Assembly (NCBI GenBank): GCA_035533755.1
Contig: DATLTC010000009.1
Location: 1 to 64,000, forward strand
Direction of reading: 5' to 3'
From: Gemmatimonadaceae bacterium
GTDB taxonomy: Bacteria > Gemmatimonadota > Gemmatimonadetes > Gemmatimonadales > Gemmatimonadaceae
Length of the DNA: 64,000 bases
The notes beneath the pieces are model-generated. The model searched no databases and was not told the DNA's origin. It worked only from the letters and a program-made list of their open reading frames with translations. This document shows, piece by piece, positions 1 to 7,549 of this stretch. Every line of letters begins with the position of its first letter. The first letter of the stretch is position 1. The translations under genes were made by a program, and so were the position numbers.

Positions 1-237
1 TACGGCAAGGTGCTCAGTCGTCCCGGCCTCGATCTCGCGCGCCGCGAGGTCTGCATCGTGGCGGCGTGCGCGGCGGCGGGCCAGGACCGCCAGTTGCACT
101 CGCACCTGCACGGTGCGCTCAACGCCGGCGTGGCGGCTCCCGCGGTCACCGCGGCGCTCGACGCGCTGGATGGTCTCATTCCGCCCGGGCGCCTGGAAAC
201 AGCGCGGCTACTCTGGGCGCGCGTGCAGGGGAAATAG
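1..237 (+). CDS. Carboxymuconolactone decarboxylase-like (AhpD/CMD fold) protein, C-terminal part
   Basis: The reading frame is open from the first base, so the gene begins outside the window and only the last 78 residues are visible. They carry the helical CMD signature: an Arg-Glu pair followed by a hydrophobic helix, then Gln-Leu-x-Ser-His and a small-residue helix ending Leu-Asn-Ala-Gly-Val. CMD-fold proteins include decarboxylases and AhpD-type peroxidase partners. No CxxC pair is seen in the visible part, so redox activity is not supported. The stop lies 2 bases before the obg start, so the two are probably co-transcribed. The fold is fairly safe; the specific reaction cannot be told. 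Confidence 0.6.
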   Translation, partial: YGKVLSRPGLDLARREVCIVAACAAAGQDRQLHSHLHGALNAGVAAPAVTAALDALDGLIPPGRLETARLLWARVQGK

Positions 238-239
238 GC

Positions 240-1259
240 ATGTTCATCGATCGCGCAGTGGTGAAAGTCGAAGCGGGCACCGGCGGCTCCGGCCAGACGT
301 CGTTCCGCCGCGAGAAGTTCGTCCCCATGGGTGGGCCCGACGGCGGCGACGGCGGACGCGGCGGCGACGTCATCGTCCAGGCCGACTCCAACCTGTCCAC
401 GCTGCTGGACTACACGTACCGCGACTTCTGGAGAGCCGAGCGCGGCGCGCACGGCGAGGGCTCCAACCGCACGGGGCGGTCGGGCGCCGACGTGGTCATG
501 CCGGTGCCGCCTGGCACGGTGATCCGGGATCTGGGCAGCGGCGAGCTGCTCGGCGAGGTGCTGGCCGACGGCGACACGCTCATCGTGGCCAAGGGCGGCC
601 GCGGCGGCAAGGGCAATGCGTTCTTCGTCACCGCCACGCACCAGTCGCCGCGCGAATGGCAGCCGGGCGAGGAGGGCCAGGCGCGCACGCTGGAACTCGA
701 ACTCAAGCTCATCGCCGACGTGGGGCTCGTGGGCCAGCCGAATGCCGGCAAGTCCACGCTGTTGTCGGTCATCTCGGCTGCCCGTCCAAAGATCGCCGAC
801 TATCCGTTCACCACCCTCGCGCCCAACCTCGGCGTGGTGCCGCTGAGCGGGCAGCGCACGTTCGTGGTGGCCGACATTCCGGGCATCATCGAGGGCGCGC
901 ACGAGGGCAAGGGGCTGGGGCTGCAGTTCCTGCGCCACATCGAGCGCACCCGCCTGCTCGCGTTCCTCGTGCCCATCGATTCCATGGATTGGCAGGCGGA
1001 GTACGACCAGTTGCGCGGCGAGGTGGCGGCGTATTCCCCGGCGCTGGCGCGGAAGCCCCACTGCGTGGTGTTCACCAAGATGGACCTCTGGGGCGACGAC
1101 CCGACGCCGGACCTCGACGCGCCGGAGGCATTCGGCGTGTACGCCATCAGCGCGGCCGCGCGCACGGGGCTCGAGTCCCTGCTCGCGGGCTGGTGGACCC
1201 AGATTCTCGATCTCAAGAAGCTCGGTGAGCGACGCCCGGAGCTGTCCGACCTCCCCTGA
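240..1259 (+). CDS. obg: GTPase Obg (ribosome assembly and stress GTPase)
   Basis: Obg-family GTPases bind the 50S subunit late in assembly. The 339-residue product has the Gly-rich Obg fold (about 1-158) and a G domain with P-loop GQPNAGKST (165-173), switch I around DYPFTT, and DIPG (212-215). The G4 motif reads TKMD (279-282) instead of the usual NKxD. G5 is Ser-Ala-Ala near 305. There is no C-terminal OCT domain, giving a short Obg. I chose the ATG at 240 because AGGGGA sits 7 bases upstream and because residues from there match the family N-terminus; upstream starts would run into the preceding gene. The gene overlaps dprA by 35 bases. Confidence 0.95.
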   Translation: MFIDRAVVKVEAGTGGSGQTSFRREKFVPMGGPDGGDGGRGGDVIVQADSNLSTLLDYTYRDFWRAERGAHGEGSNRTGRSGADVVMPVPPGTVIRDLGSGELLGEVLADGDTLIVAKGGRGGKGNAFFVTATHQSPREWQPGEEGQARTLELELKLIADVGLVGQPNAGKSTLLSVISAARPKIADYPFTTLAPNLGVVPLSGQRTFVVADIPGIIEGAHEGKGLGLQFLRHIERTRLLAFLVPIDSMDWQAEYDQLRGEVAAYSPALARKPHCVVFTKMDLWGDDPTPDLDAPEAFGVYAISAAARTGLESLLAGWWTQILDLKKLGERRPELSDLP

Positions 1260-2289
1260 AGCGCGCGCCGCGCTCGCGCTCTCGATGATCGACGGCATCG
1301 GGTGCGCCACGTTCCACGAATTGATCGAGCGATTTGGCTCCGCGGCGCGGGCGTTGGATGACGCGGCGCTGCGCGGACGCGCCGCCGAGGCCTTCGCATC
1401 CGCCGACGCGGCGCTCGTCGATGCGGCTCGTTTCGGCATGACGCTGTACGTGCACGGCGACCCGGCGCTGCCGGTGGGCCTTCGCGATCTCCCCAATCCG
1501 CCGCCGGTGCTCTGGGCCATGGGCGAGCGCGCGCTGCTGCGCGAGATGCCGCGCGTGGCCATCGTGGGCACGCGGCGCGCCACGGCGTACGGCGAGCGGA
1601 TCACGCGCGCGCTCGCGGGCGCGTTCGCGCGCGCCGGGGCGTGCGTGGTGAGCGGGATGGCGCGCGGCATCGACGCCGCGGCGCATCGCGCCGCCCTCGA
1701 GGCCGGCGGCTGCACGATCGCCGTCCTCGGCACCGGCGCCGACATCGCCTATCCGGTGTCCAACCAGATGCTGCACGCCGAGATCGCCAGCAAGGGACTG
1801 CTGCTCTCCGAGTATCCGCCCGGCGAACGGGCCAACGGGGGGTCGTTTCCACGGCGCAATCGCGTGATCGCCGCGCTGGCGGCGCTCACGATCGTGGTCG
1901 AGGCCGGGCGGCGCAGCGGCGCGCTCATCACCGCCAGCGACGCCACCAATCTCGGCCGCGCCGTGGGCGCGGTGCCCGGTCCCATCGATCAACCGCAGAG
2001 CGAGGGCACCAACCTCCTCTTCCGCGACGGCGCGCACCCCATCACGTCGGTGGAGGACGCGCTGGCGCTCCTCGGCCTCACCCGGGCGGTGCGGCTGCCA
2101 CAGGTCGTTCCTGGCGGGGACGCGGCCCGTGTGTGGGATGCCCTGGCCGATGGCGAGATCGCGCTCGACGCGCTCTGCGCCCGCGTCGCCCTCCCGGCCG
2201 ATCGCTGCCTCGCGGCCGTGACGGCGCTGGAACTCGGCGGCGCCGTGGAGTGCGCCATCACGGGCGAGGTGCGCCGGCGCATCGGCTAG
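1225..2289 (+). CDS. dprA: DNA processing protein DprA (Smf)
   Basis: DprA binds single-stranded DNA and loads RecA during natural transformation. The 354-residue protein has a helical N-terminal region, then the Rossmann-like DprA core starting near residue 112 with VAIVGTRRAT. The conserved segments SGMARGIDAAAH, GTGADIAYP, FPRRNR and GALITAS follow. The C-terminal 55 residues look like the winged-helix-type domain. The GTG start at 1225 lies inside obg; an ATG at 1285 would drop 20 residues and is the alternative. Its presence fits a lineage able to take up DNA, but no competence pilus genes are in the window. Confidence 0.93.
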   Translation: MSDARSCPTSPEARAALALSMIDGIGCATFHELIERFGSAARALDDAALRGRAAEAFASADAALVDAARFGMTLYVHGDPALPVGLRDLPNPPPVLWAMGERALLREMPRVAIVGTRRATAYGERITRALAGAFARAGACVVSGMARGIDAAAHRAALEAGGCTIAVLGTGADIAYPVSNQMLHAEIASKGLLLSEYPPGERANGGSFPRRNRVIAALAALTIVVEAGRRSGALITASDATNLGRAVGAVPGPIDQPQSEGTNLLFRDGAHPITSVEDALALLGLTRAVRLPQVVPGGDAARVWDALADGEIALDALCARVALPADRCLAAVTALELGGAVECAITGEVRRRIG

Positions 2290-2331
2290 TGGGGCAAACG
2301 TGCGGCCGCCCGATGCGATCCCGGCCTCCGG

Positions 2332-2337
2332 TATATT
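2332..2337 (+). promoter_or_regulatory. Possible -10 box of a leaderless hemW promoter
   Basis: TATATT lies 5 bases before the GTG start of hemW in the short gap after dprA. No good -35 is visible 16-18 bases upstream, so this is suggestive only. The same hexamer is used before hrcA and tRNA-Gly in this window. Confidence 0.35.
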
Positions 2338-2342
2338 CCGGT

Positions 2343-3470
2343 GTGCCGCCGCGCCATCTCTACGTCCACGTGCCCTTCTGCGCCAGGCGCTGCTCGTACT
2401 GCGACTTTGCCATCGCCGTGCGGTCCCGCGTGCCGGTGGACGACTACGTGCGCGCGGTGGCCGAGGAGTTGGCGTTGCGGCACCCCGATGCGCCCGAGTG
2501 GTCGCTCGACTCGCTCTATTTTGGCGGAGGCACGCCGTCCAAGCTGGGCGGCACCGGCGTGGCGCGCCTGCTCGACGCCGTCCGCCAACGGGTGGCGCTC
2601 GCGCCGGCTGCTGAGGTCACGCTCGAGGCCAACCCCGAAGACGTCTCGCCCGACGCGGCGCGGGACTGGGCCGGCGCCGGCGTCACGCGGATCTCGCTGG
2701 GCGCGCAGTCGTTCGACGATCGCGCGCTCGCCTGGATGCACCGCACGCACGACGCGCAGGCCATCGGCCGCGCCGTGGACGCCGCGCGCGCGGCCGGCAT
2801 CGAGAACCTGTCGCTCGATCTGATCTTCGCGCTGCCCGAATCGGTGGAGCGCCATTGGACGCGCGATCTCGCGAGCGCCCTGGCACTGGAGCCCACGCAC
2901 CTCTCACTCTACGGACTCACCGTGGAGCCCGCCACGCCGGTGGCGCGGTGGCGCGACCGTGGCCAGCTCCGCGAGGCGCCGGAAGAGCGATACGAGCGCG
3001 ATTTCCTCACCGCGCACGACACCCTGGCGGCGCGCGGATTCACGCACTACGAGGTGTCCAACTTCGCCCGTCCGGGTCGAGAATCGCGCCACAATTCCGC
3101 CTACTGGACGGGCGTGCCGTACGCAGGCGTCGGCCCGTCGGCCCACGCGTTCGACGGCGACCGCCGGCGGTGGAACCTGTCCCCCTACGCGGCCTGGATG
3201 GCGCGGATCGCCGATCGGGCTGACCCCATCGACGCCGACGAACTGCTCACGGCGGACAATCGAGCGGTTGAAGCGGTGTATCTGGGGTTGCGGACGGCAC
3301 GGGGATTGCAATTGATGGAGGGCGAGGCCGGCCGACTGCAGCCATGGCTGGAGTCCGGGTGGGCCACCGTGGATTCGGCGGGAGTGCTGCGGCTGACCGC
3401 GGTTGGATGGATGCGCTTGGACGCCCTCACCGAACACTTGACCAACCTTCGAAGTCGTTACTATATTTGA
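2343..3470 (+). CDS. hemW: Radical SAM HemW (heme chaperone, HemN-like)
   Basis: HemW is a radical SAM relative of oxygen-independent coproporphyrinogen oxidase that binds and delivers heme. The motif C-x3-C-x2-C falls at Cys13, Cys17 and Cys20, matching the HemW/HemN [4Fe-4S] signature followed by Asp-Phe. FGGGTPS, ANPED and SLGAQSF follow as in the family, with a C-terminal HemN domain. The GTG at 2343 is preferred because a -10-like TATATT lies 5 bases upstream and the family N-terminus LYVHVPF begins just after. ATG 2313 would add 10 residues but precede that box. HemW versus true HemN cannot be fully settled from sequence alone. Confidence 0.88.
   Translation: MPPRHLYVHVPFCARRCSYCDFAIAVRSRVPVDDYVRAVAEELALRHPDAPEWSLDSLYFGGGTPSKLGGTGVARLLDAVRQRVALAPAAEVTLEANPEDVSPDAARDWAGAGVTRISLGAQSFDDRALAWMHRTHDAQAIGRAVDAARAAGIENLSLDLIFALPESVERHWTRDLASALALEPTHLSLYGLTVEPATPVARWRDRGQLREAPEERYERDFLTAHDTLAARGFTHYEVSNFARPGRESRHNSAYWTGVPYAGVGPSAHAFDGDRRRWNLSPYAAWMARIADRADPIDADELLTADNRAVEAVYLGLRTARGLQLMEGEAGRLQPWLESGWATVDSAGVLRLTAVGWMRLDALTEHLTNLRSRYYI
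3438..3467 (+). promoter_or_regulatory. Promoter of hrcA-dnaJ operon, inside hemW end
   Basis: TTGACC (3438-3443), an 18-base spacer and TATATT (3462-3467) form a near-consensus sigma-70 promoter. The -10 box overlaps the last Tyr-Ile codons of hemW. The expected transcription start falls at or next to the hrcA ATG at 3475, so the mRNA should be leaderless. No CIRCE inverted repeat is present. Confidence 0.75.
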
Positions 3471-3474
3471 ACTT

Positions 3475-4518
3475 ATGGCCGTCGAGCAACTGAGTCCCAG
3501 AGAACGGAGCGTGCTTGAAGCCGTGATCCGGACGTACGTCGAGACTGCCGAACCGGCGGGCTCGCGCACGCTCTCGCGGCGCTTCGGGCTGGGTGTGTCT
3601 CCGGCCACCATCCGGAACACGATGAGCGACCTCGAAGACAAGGGGTTCCTCGCTCACCCGCACACATCGGCGGGCCGGGTTCCCACGAACAAGGCCTACC
3701 GCGCGTTCGTGGATTCGCTGCTCGTGCGGAGCCCCGTGGCGGTCATCGAGCAAGGCCGTCTGGCCGAACAGATCGGGCGCGCCGACTCGCCCATCGAGAC
3801 GATCCTCCGCCGCGCGGCGCAGAGCCTGGGCGTGCTGGCGCAGGAGCTGGGCGTGGCGCTCGGGCCGAGTCTGGCCAAGACGCTGCTGCGCAGTCTCGAC
3901 CTGGTGCGCGTGAACAGCGAGCGGTTGCTGATGGTGCTGCAGCTTGAAGGCGGGGTGGCGCGCACGGTGTTCGTGGAGGTTCCGGGCGAGATTGCCGACG
4001 GCGTGCTCGCCGAGGTCACGGCGGTGCTCAACGAGCGGCTGGCCGGCCTGTCCCTCGATCAGATCAGCGCGTCGGTGGGTTCGCGGCTGCGCGACTCGTC
4101 GGCCGGCGCCGACGCGCGCGTGCTGCTCAACATCTTCGTGCAGGACGCGGAACTGCTGTTCGACGCCGCGCTGCCGCTCACCGAGGGCGCGGTGGTGCTC
4201 GGGCAGGCCTCGGTGCTCGCCGAGCAGCCGGAGTTCTCGGCGGCCGATCGCATGCGGCGCCTGCTCGACCTCACGCAGAGTCCGCAGTCGCTCGCCGACG
4301 CGATCCGCGCGCGGCCGCACGCCCCCGGCATCTCGATCACGATCGGAACCGAGCATGCCGATCCGCGACTCGAGGAGTTCACCGTGATCACGGCGGAGTA
4401 CCACGCCGGCTCGCTCGCCGGCGTGATCGGCGTGATCGGCCCCACGCGCATGTCGTACGACAAGGTGATCGCGCTGGTGTCGCATACCTCGCAACTGCTC
4501 ACCGACCTGCTCGACTGA
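3475..4518 (+). CDS. hrcA: Heat-inducible transcription repressor HrcA
   Basis: HrcA represses chaperone genes by binding CIRCE operators and responds to free GroEL. The 347-residue product has the N-terminal winged helix (about 1-75) with SPATIRNTM and the conserved HPHTSAGRVP segment, followed by the GAF-like HrcA domain and a C-terminal region with GPTRMSYDK. Length matches the family (about 340-350). It starts 4 bases after hemW, from its own promoter, and leads directly to dnaJ 9 bases downstream. No CIRCE site lies in front of it, so its targets (likely groESL or grpE-dnaK) would be elsewhere. Confidence 0.95.
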   Translation: MAVEQLSPRERSVLEAVIRTYVETAEPAGSRTLSRRFGLGVSPATIRNTMSDLEDKGFLAHPHTSAGRVPTNKAYRAFVDSLLVRSPVAVIEQGRLAEQIGRADSPIETILRRAAQSLGVLAQELGVALGPSLAKTLLRSLDLVRVNSERLLMVLQLEGGVARTVFVEVPGEIADGVLAEVTAVLNERLAGLSLDQISASVGSRLRDSSAGADARVLLNIFVQDAELLFDAALPLTEGAVVLGQASVLAEQPEFSAADRMRRLLDLTQSPQSLADAIRARPHAPGISITIGTEHADPRLEEFTVITAEYHAGSLAGVIGVIGPTRMSYDKVIALVSHTSQLLTDLLD

Positions 4519-4527
4519 GATCCTTTC

Positions 4528-5667
4528 ATGGCTGATTTCTATTCCGTGCTCGGCGTGCCGCGCACCGCGTCGGACGACGACATCAAGAAGGCATATCGCA
4601 AGTTGGCGATGACGTACCACCCCGACCGCAACGCGGGGGCCAAGGACGCCGAGGAGAAGTTCAAGGAGATCACCGAAGCGTACGACGTGCTGCGCGATCC
4701 GCAGAAGCGCGCCGCGTACGACCGGTACGGCGAGGCGGGACTGCGCGGCGGCGGTGGCGGGGCCGGCTTCCATCACGTGGACCTCTCCGAAGCGCTGGGC
4801 ATCTTCATGCGCGACTTCGGGCTGGGCGGGTTCGAGGAGCTGTTCGGCGGCGGCGGCCGCTCGGGGGGCAGCGTTCGCACCGGCGCCGACGTGCGCATCG
4901 AGATTCCGCTCACGCTCGAAGAAGTGGCCGGCGGCGTCGATAAGAAGGTGGTGGCCAAGCTGCTCGATACCTGCGATCAGTGCAGCGGCACCGGTGCCGA
5001 ACCGGGCACGCGCGTGGAGACCTGCGCGAGCTGCGGCGGCGCCGGCGAAGTGCGGCGCGCGCAGCGCTCGTTCTTCGGCCAGTTCCTGACCGTGGTGCCG
5101 TGTCCCACCTGCAAGGGCGAAGGCACGATCATCCAGTCGCCGTGCAAGAAGTGCCGCGGCGAAGGACGCGTGCGCGGCGAGCGTGAGCTGGCCATCCAGA
5201 TTCCCGCCGGCGTGGCCACCGGCCAGTACATGACCATGCGCGGCATGGGGAATGCCGGGGCGCGCGGCGGCACGCGCGGCGACGTGCACGTGGTGTTCGA
5301 GGTGGCGGAGGATCCTCGCTTCGAGCGCGACGGCGAGGATCTCTACACCGAGGTGCTGGTCACCTATCCGCAACTCGTGCTCGGCGCCGACATCCTGGTG
5401 CCCACCGTCGCGTCGAGCGTCTCGCTGCGCGTGCCGGCCGGCACGCAGAGCGGTCAGGTGTTCCACCTCAAGGGGCGCGGCCTCCCGCGGGTGAATGCCG
5501 GCGGCACCGGCGACCTGCACGTGCGCGTGCAACTCTGGACGCCCGATCGGCTCACCGACGACGAGGAGCGGATCATCACGGAACTCGGCACCGTGCAGAA
5601 GAGCGTGCCGATGGGTGGTCGGGAGAAAGGCTTCTGGAAGAAGATGAAAGAAGCGCTGGGCGCGTGA
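4528..5667 (+). CDS. dnaJ: Chaperone protein DnaJ
   Basis: DnaJ is the co-chaperone that stimulates DnaK ATPase. The 379-residue protein begins with a J domain holding HPD at 31-33, then a Gly-rich linker (about 70-115). Four CxxCxGxG zinc repeats follow, starting at about residues 149, 166, 192 and 206, and then the substrate-binding C-terminal domains. This is a full type I DnaJ. It lies between hrcA and prmA, as in many hrcA-(grpE-dnaK)-dnaJ-prmA operons, but grpE and dnaK are missing here and must be located elsewhere. The stop overlaps the prmA start codon as GTGA. Confidence 0.96.
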   Translation: MADFYSVLGVPRTASDDDIKKAYRKLAMTYHPDRNAGAKDAEEKFKEITEAYDVLRDPQKRAAYDRYGEAGLRGGGGGAGFHHVDLSEALGIFMRDFGLGGFEELFGGGGRSGGSVRTGADVRIEIPLTLEEVAGGVDKKVVAKLLDTCDQCSGTGAEPGTRVETCASCGGAGEVRRAQRSFFGQFLTVVPCPTCKGEGTIIQSPCKKCRGEGRVRGERELAIQIPAGVATGQYMTMRGMGNAGARGGTRGDVHVVFEVAEDPRFERDGEDLYTEVLVTYPQLVLGADILVPTVASSVSLRVPAGTQSGQVFHLKGRGLPRVNAGGTGDLHVRVQLWTPDRLTDDEERIITELGTVQKSVPMGGREKGFWKKMKEALGA

Positions 5668-6485
5668 GCTGGACCACCGTGCGGGTGCGCTCCCGCTCGC
5701 GCCGCGACGCCGTGCTGGCGGCGCTGTTCGGAGCCGGCGTGGGCGGCGTGCACGAGGACGGCGACAGCTTCGTCACCCAGGTGGACCACACGCTCGATGC
5801 CGTCGCGCTCACGGCCGCGGTCCGCGCGGCCGATCCCGCCGCGACGATCGAACTGGCGCCGCTCGACAACGTGGACTGGGCGGAGGAGTGGAAGCGCGGT
5901 GTGCGGGCGCATACGGTGGGCGCGCTCACGGTGGCGCCGCCGTGGCTGGCCGCGGCTTCCGACGGCGCGCGCACGATCGTGATCGAACCCGAGATGGCGT
6001 TCGGCACCGGCGAGCACGCCACCACGCGCGGGGTGCTGGCGCTGATGCAGGGCGTGGTGCGGGCCGGGGACCTGGTGGCCGATCTGGGGTCGGGGAGCGC
6101 CGTGCTCGCGATCGCCGCCGCCAAGCTCGGCGCGCGGGGCGTGGCCGCCATCGAGATGGACCCCGACGCGATCGGGAACGCGGAGGCGAACGTGGCTCGC
6201 AATGCGGTGGGTGATCGCGTGCGCGTGATCCTCGGCGACGCGGGGCAGCTCCTGCCGCTCGTCGCGCCGGTGCAGCTGGTGCTCGCGAACATTCTCTCGT
6301 CGGTGATCCGCCCGCTGCTGCCGGCGATCGGCGCTGCGCTGGCGCCCGGGGGGCACGCCATCTTCAGCGGCATTCTCCTCACGGAGCGCGACGAACTGTT
6401 GGCGGCGCTCGGGGCGTCGGGCTGGCGGGTGACCGCCGAACTCGTGGAGGACGCATGGTGGAGCGTGGCGGTGGCGCGACCGTAG
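5664..6485 (+). CDS. prmA: Ribosomal protein L11 methyltransferase PrmA
   Basis: PrmA methylates ribosomal protein L11 using S-adenosylmethionine. The 273-residue product has a short N-terminal substrate-recognition domain, the linker motif [20 protein letters not shown], and the Rossmann methyltransferase domain with [13 protein letters not shown] (near 139). NILSSVI is the later motif. The usual Gly-Ser-Gly of motif I is slightly altered (GSGSAV). GTG at 5664 overlaps the dnaJ stop by 4 bases, implying coupling. Order dnaJ-prmA-rsmE is a common conserved arrangement, which strengthens the call. Confidence 0.92.
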   Translation: MSWTTVRVRSRSRRDAVLAALFGAGVGGVHEDGDSFVTQVDHTLDAVALTAAVRAADPAATIELAPLDNVDWAEEWKRGVRAHTVGALTVAPPWLAAASDGARTIVIEPEMAFGTGEHATTRGVLALMQGVVRAGDLVADLGSGSAVLAIAAAKLGARGVAAIEMDPDAIGNAEANVARNAVGDRVRVILGDAGQLLPLVAPVQLVLANILSSVIRPLLPAIGAALAPGGHAIFSGILLTERDELLAALGASGWRVTAELVEDAWWSVAVARP

Positions 6486-7186
6486 CGACCTTCTTTGTCG
6501 AGACCGCGCCGGTGATCGGTGCGGTCTTGGTGCTGGCCGAAGCGGCGGCGCGGCACGCGCGCGTGCGGCGGCTCGAGGCCGGCGACCCGGTGCGTCTGGC
6601 GGATGGGGCGGGCACGATCGCCGCGGGATCCATCACGCGGATGGACCACCGGGCCGTGGAGGTGTCGGTGACGGCGTGCGCGATGGTGGAGCGGGCGGCG
6701 CCGTTGACCCTGCTCGTGCCCGTGGCCGATCGCGACCGGATGCTGTGGCTGGCCGAGAAGGCCGCCGAATTCGGCGTCACGGCATGGCGGCCCGTGGTAT
6801 ATGCGCGCTCGCGGAGCGTCTCGCCGCGCGGAGAGGGCGCCGGGTTCGACGCCAAGGTCATGGCGCGAATGATCGGCGCGCTGGAGCAGTCGGGCGGGGC
6901 ATGGCTGCCCCGGATCCATGCGGCCTGCGGGCTCGATGCGGCGATCGATGCCTGCGGTTCCGCGCAGCGATTCGTGCTCCATGCGGGTGGCGCCGCGCTC
7001 ACCGCGCTGGGCCCGTTCACCGACACGGCGGTGGCGGTGGGGCCGGAGGGCGGCCTGGAGGCCGAAGAGCTCGCGCTGCTGGAGGCGCGCGGCTGGCGCG
7101 CCGCGTCGCTGGGGAATACTACTTTGCGATTCGAGACCGCGGGCGTCGCCGCGGCGGCGATCGTCCGCGCCACGCAGGGTCGCTGA
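6455..7186 (+). CDS. rsmE: 16S rRNA m3U1498 methyltransferase RsmE
   Basis: RsmE is a SPOUT methyltransferase acting on U1498 of 16S rRNA. The 243-residue product has the N-terminal PUA-like part (about 15-80) with the H-A-R-V-x-R segment, and the trefoil-knot domain. The knot holds AVGPEGGLE and LGNTTLRFETA, the latter a variant of the usual LG-x-x-ILR-x-ETA. Its start overlaps prmA by 31 bases. ATG 6455 is taken; in-frame starts slightly downstream are possible. Membership of the rRNA/ribosomal-protein modification pair with prmA is consistent. Confidence 0.92.
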   Translation: MVERGGGATVATFFVETAPVIGAVLVLAEAAARHARVRRLEAGDPVRLADGAGTIAAGSITRMDHRAVEVSVTACAMVERAAPLTLLVPVADRDRMLWLAEKAAEFGVTAWRPVVYARSRSVSPRGEGAGFDAKVMARMIGALEQSGGAWLPRIHAACGLDAAIDACGSAQRFVLHAGGAALTALGPFTDTAVAVGPEGGLEAEELALLEARGWRAASLGNTTLRFETAGVAAAAIVRATQGR

Positions 7187-7203
7187 TCGAACCGGGAGGC
7201 CGG

Positions 7204-7545
7204 ATGTCCGACAACTGTCTGTTCTGCCGCATCGCGCGGCACGAGATTCCGTCCGCGGTCGTGGTGGAGAACGAGCAGTACCTGGCGTTCCGCGACGTGC
7301 ACCCGCAGGCGCCGGTGCACATCCTGGTCATTCCCAAGGCCCACGTCGAATCGCTCAACGCGGTCGGCGATTTCGCGATCGTCGGCAAGATGACGCAGCT
7401 GGCCACCGAGATCGCGGAGCGGGAAGGCATCGCCGAGCGGGGGTACCGCGTGGTGATGAACACCAACGCCGACGGGGGGCAGTCGGTGTTCCACCTCCAT
7501 CTGCACCTGCTGGGCGGCCGGTCGCTGGGATGGCCGCCGGGGTGA
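7204..7545 (+). CDS. HIT-family (histidine triad) nucleotide-binding protein
   Basis: HIT proteins (HinT type) hydrolyse adenosine phosphoramidates. The 113-residue protein starts with the family-typical DNCLFCRI and ends with the catalytic histidine triad His97-x-His99-x-His101 in HLHLHLLGG. The start ATG has GGGAGG about 8 bases upstream. It follows rsmE by 17 bases and is the last gene of the hrcA operon. The kinase gene on the other strand ends 4 bases beyond its stop. Confidence 0.93.
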   Translation: MSDNCLFCRIARHEIPSAVVVENEQYLAFRDVHPQAPVHILVIPKAHVESLNAVGDFAIVGKMTQLATEIAEREGIAERGYRVVMNTNADGGQSVFHLHLHLLGGRSLGWPPG

Positions 7546-7549
7546 GGTG

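Noticed and set aside
64-239. In-frame upstream extension of obg
   Set aside because: The Shine-Dalgarno sequence and family N-terminus fix the start at 240; the extension overlaps the preceding gene.
3438-3475. CIRCE operator in front of hrcA
   Set aside because: No TTAGCACTC-N9-GAGTGCTAA inverted repeat or close variant is present; only the bare promoter is seen.
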